Below are positions 63,985-64,000 of a stretch of DNA of 64,000 nucleotides, one piece after another. Source of the DNA: Anaerococcus sp. AGMB09787 (GTDB lineage: Bacteria > Bacillota > Clostridia > Tissierellales > Peptoniphilaceae); contig NZ_JAKZEY010000012.1 of assembly GCF_022808955.1 (NCBI RefSeq), positions 101,033-165,032 of the forward strand, in the 5' to 3' direction. A program made the position numbers and the translations under genes. The notes under the pieces are model-generated. The model was given only the letters and a program-made list of their open reading frames with translations, was not told the DNA's origin and made no database searches. The stretch's first letter is position 1. The number at the start of each line of letters is the position of its first letter.

Positions 63985-64000
63985 GCCCCTTATTAGGGGC
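63985..64000 (-). terminator. Terminator of a minus-strand gene beyond the window
   Basis: GCCCC-TTATTA-GGGGC at the very end; the minus strand reads into TATTTTTG. It belongs to a transcript arriving from the right. The 137 bases between 63848 and 63984 show only AT-rich sequence. Confidence 0.6.

Noticed and set aside
1..64000. tRNA, rRNA or CRISPR arrays
   Set aside because: No cloverleaf-like tRNA ends, no rRNA signatures and no regularly spaced repeats were seen in any intergenic gap. A covariance-model scan would be decisive.

Overview
The window is a low-GC, gene-dense stretch of a Firmicutes-type chromosome. Housekeeping content, strong AGGAG-type ribosome binding sites, a PcrA/RNase Y/RqcH/MutSL gene set and the absence of outer-membrane genes point to an anaerobic Gram-positive coccus of the Tissierellia (Anaerococcus/Peptoniphilus-like). 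The genus is inferred from protein character and gene order, not measured. No rRNA, tRNA, CRISPR array, prophage or intact insertion sequence was seen.

Layout. 1-10000 (+): 3' part of pcrA, ligA, gatCAB, an acpS-nnrD fusion, alr and a mazF/ndoA toxin without its usual antitoxin gene, closed by a terminator shared with the convergent murC (-). 11500-21600 (+): rpiB, deoD, glmU, prs, pth, mfd, two tandem PrsA-like lipoproteins, then HU with its own consensus promoter. rqcH (-) lies divergent to gmk-rpoZ-coaBC-priA-ftsY (+). rpsB-tsf follow behind a strong promoter and a foldable leader. cysK-cysE come next, then a Cys-type sulfatase translationally coupled to a split ChrA-type transporter pair.

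35100-43950 is the most distinctive accessory region. It is one operon-like run: nucleotidyltransferase, sugar-binding lipoprotein, two ABC permeases, a GH112 galacto-N-biose/lacto-N-biose phosphorylase, a 59-residue membrane protein, an MsmX-type ATPase and galE. Together these would import a host-glycan disaccharide (mucin core or milk type), split it with phosphate to Gal-1-P plus GalNAc/GlcNAc, and pass Gal-1-P to UDP-sugars. No NahK-type kinase or GalT is present; the nucleotidyltransferase may stand in for GalT.

44000-64000: RNase Y; a 667-bp AT-rich gap bounded by a 14-bp direct repeat and ending in a palindrome plus promoter ahead of a Xer-type tyrosine recombinase; then (-) mutS-mutL-miaA-ynbB (no hfq between miaA and ynbB; MutL has lost most endonuclease metal ligands), an unknown membrane-anchored protein and dut; ychF-tdk (+); map and a nitroreductase (-); a second UvrD-like helicase that looks leaderless (+); folC (-); a heparan-acetyltransferase-like membrane protein (+); and DUF4230 and trmB (-).

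Many genes overlap by 1-23 bp, implying translational coupling. Several start calls were moved from the first possible codon to the one with a ribosome binding site (gatA, prs, coaBC, deoD, mutS, the first sugar permease, the DUF1624-like protein).
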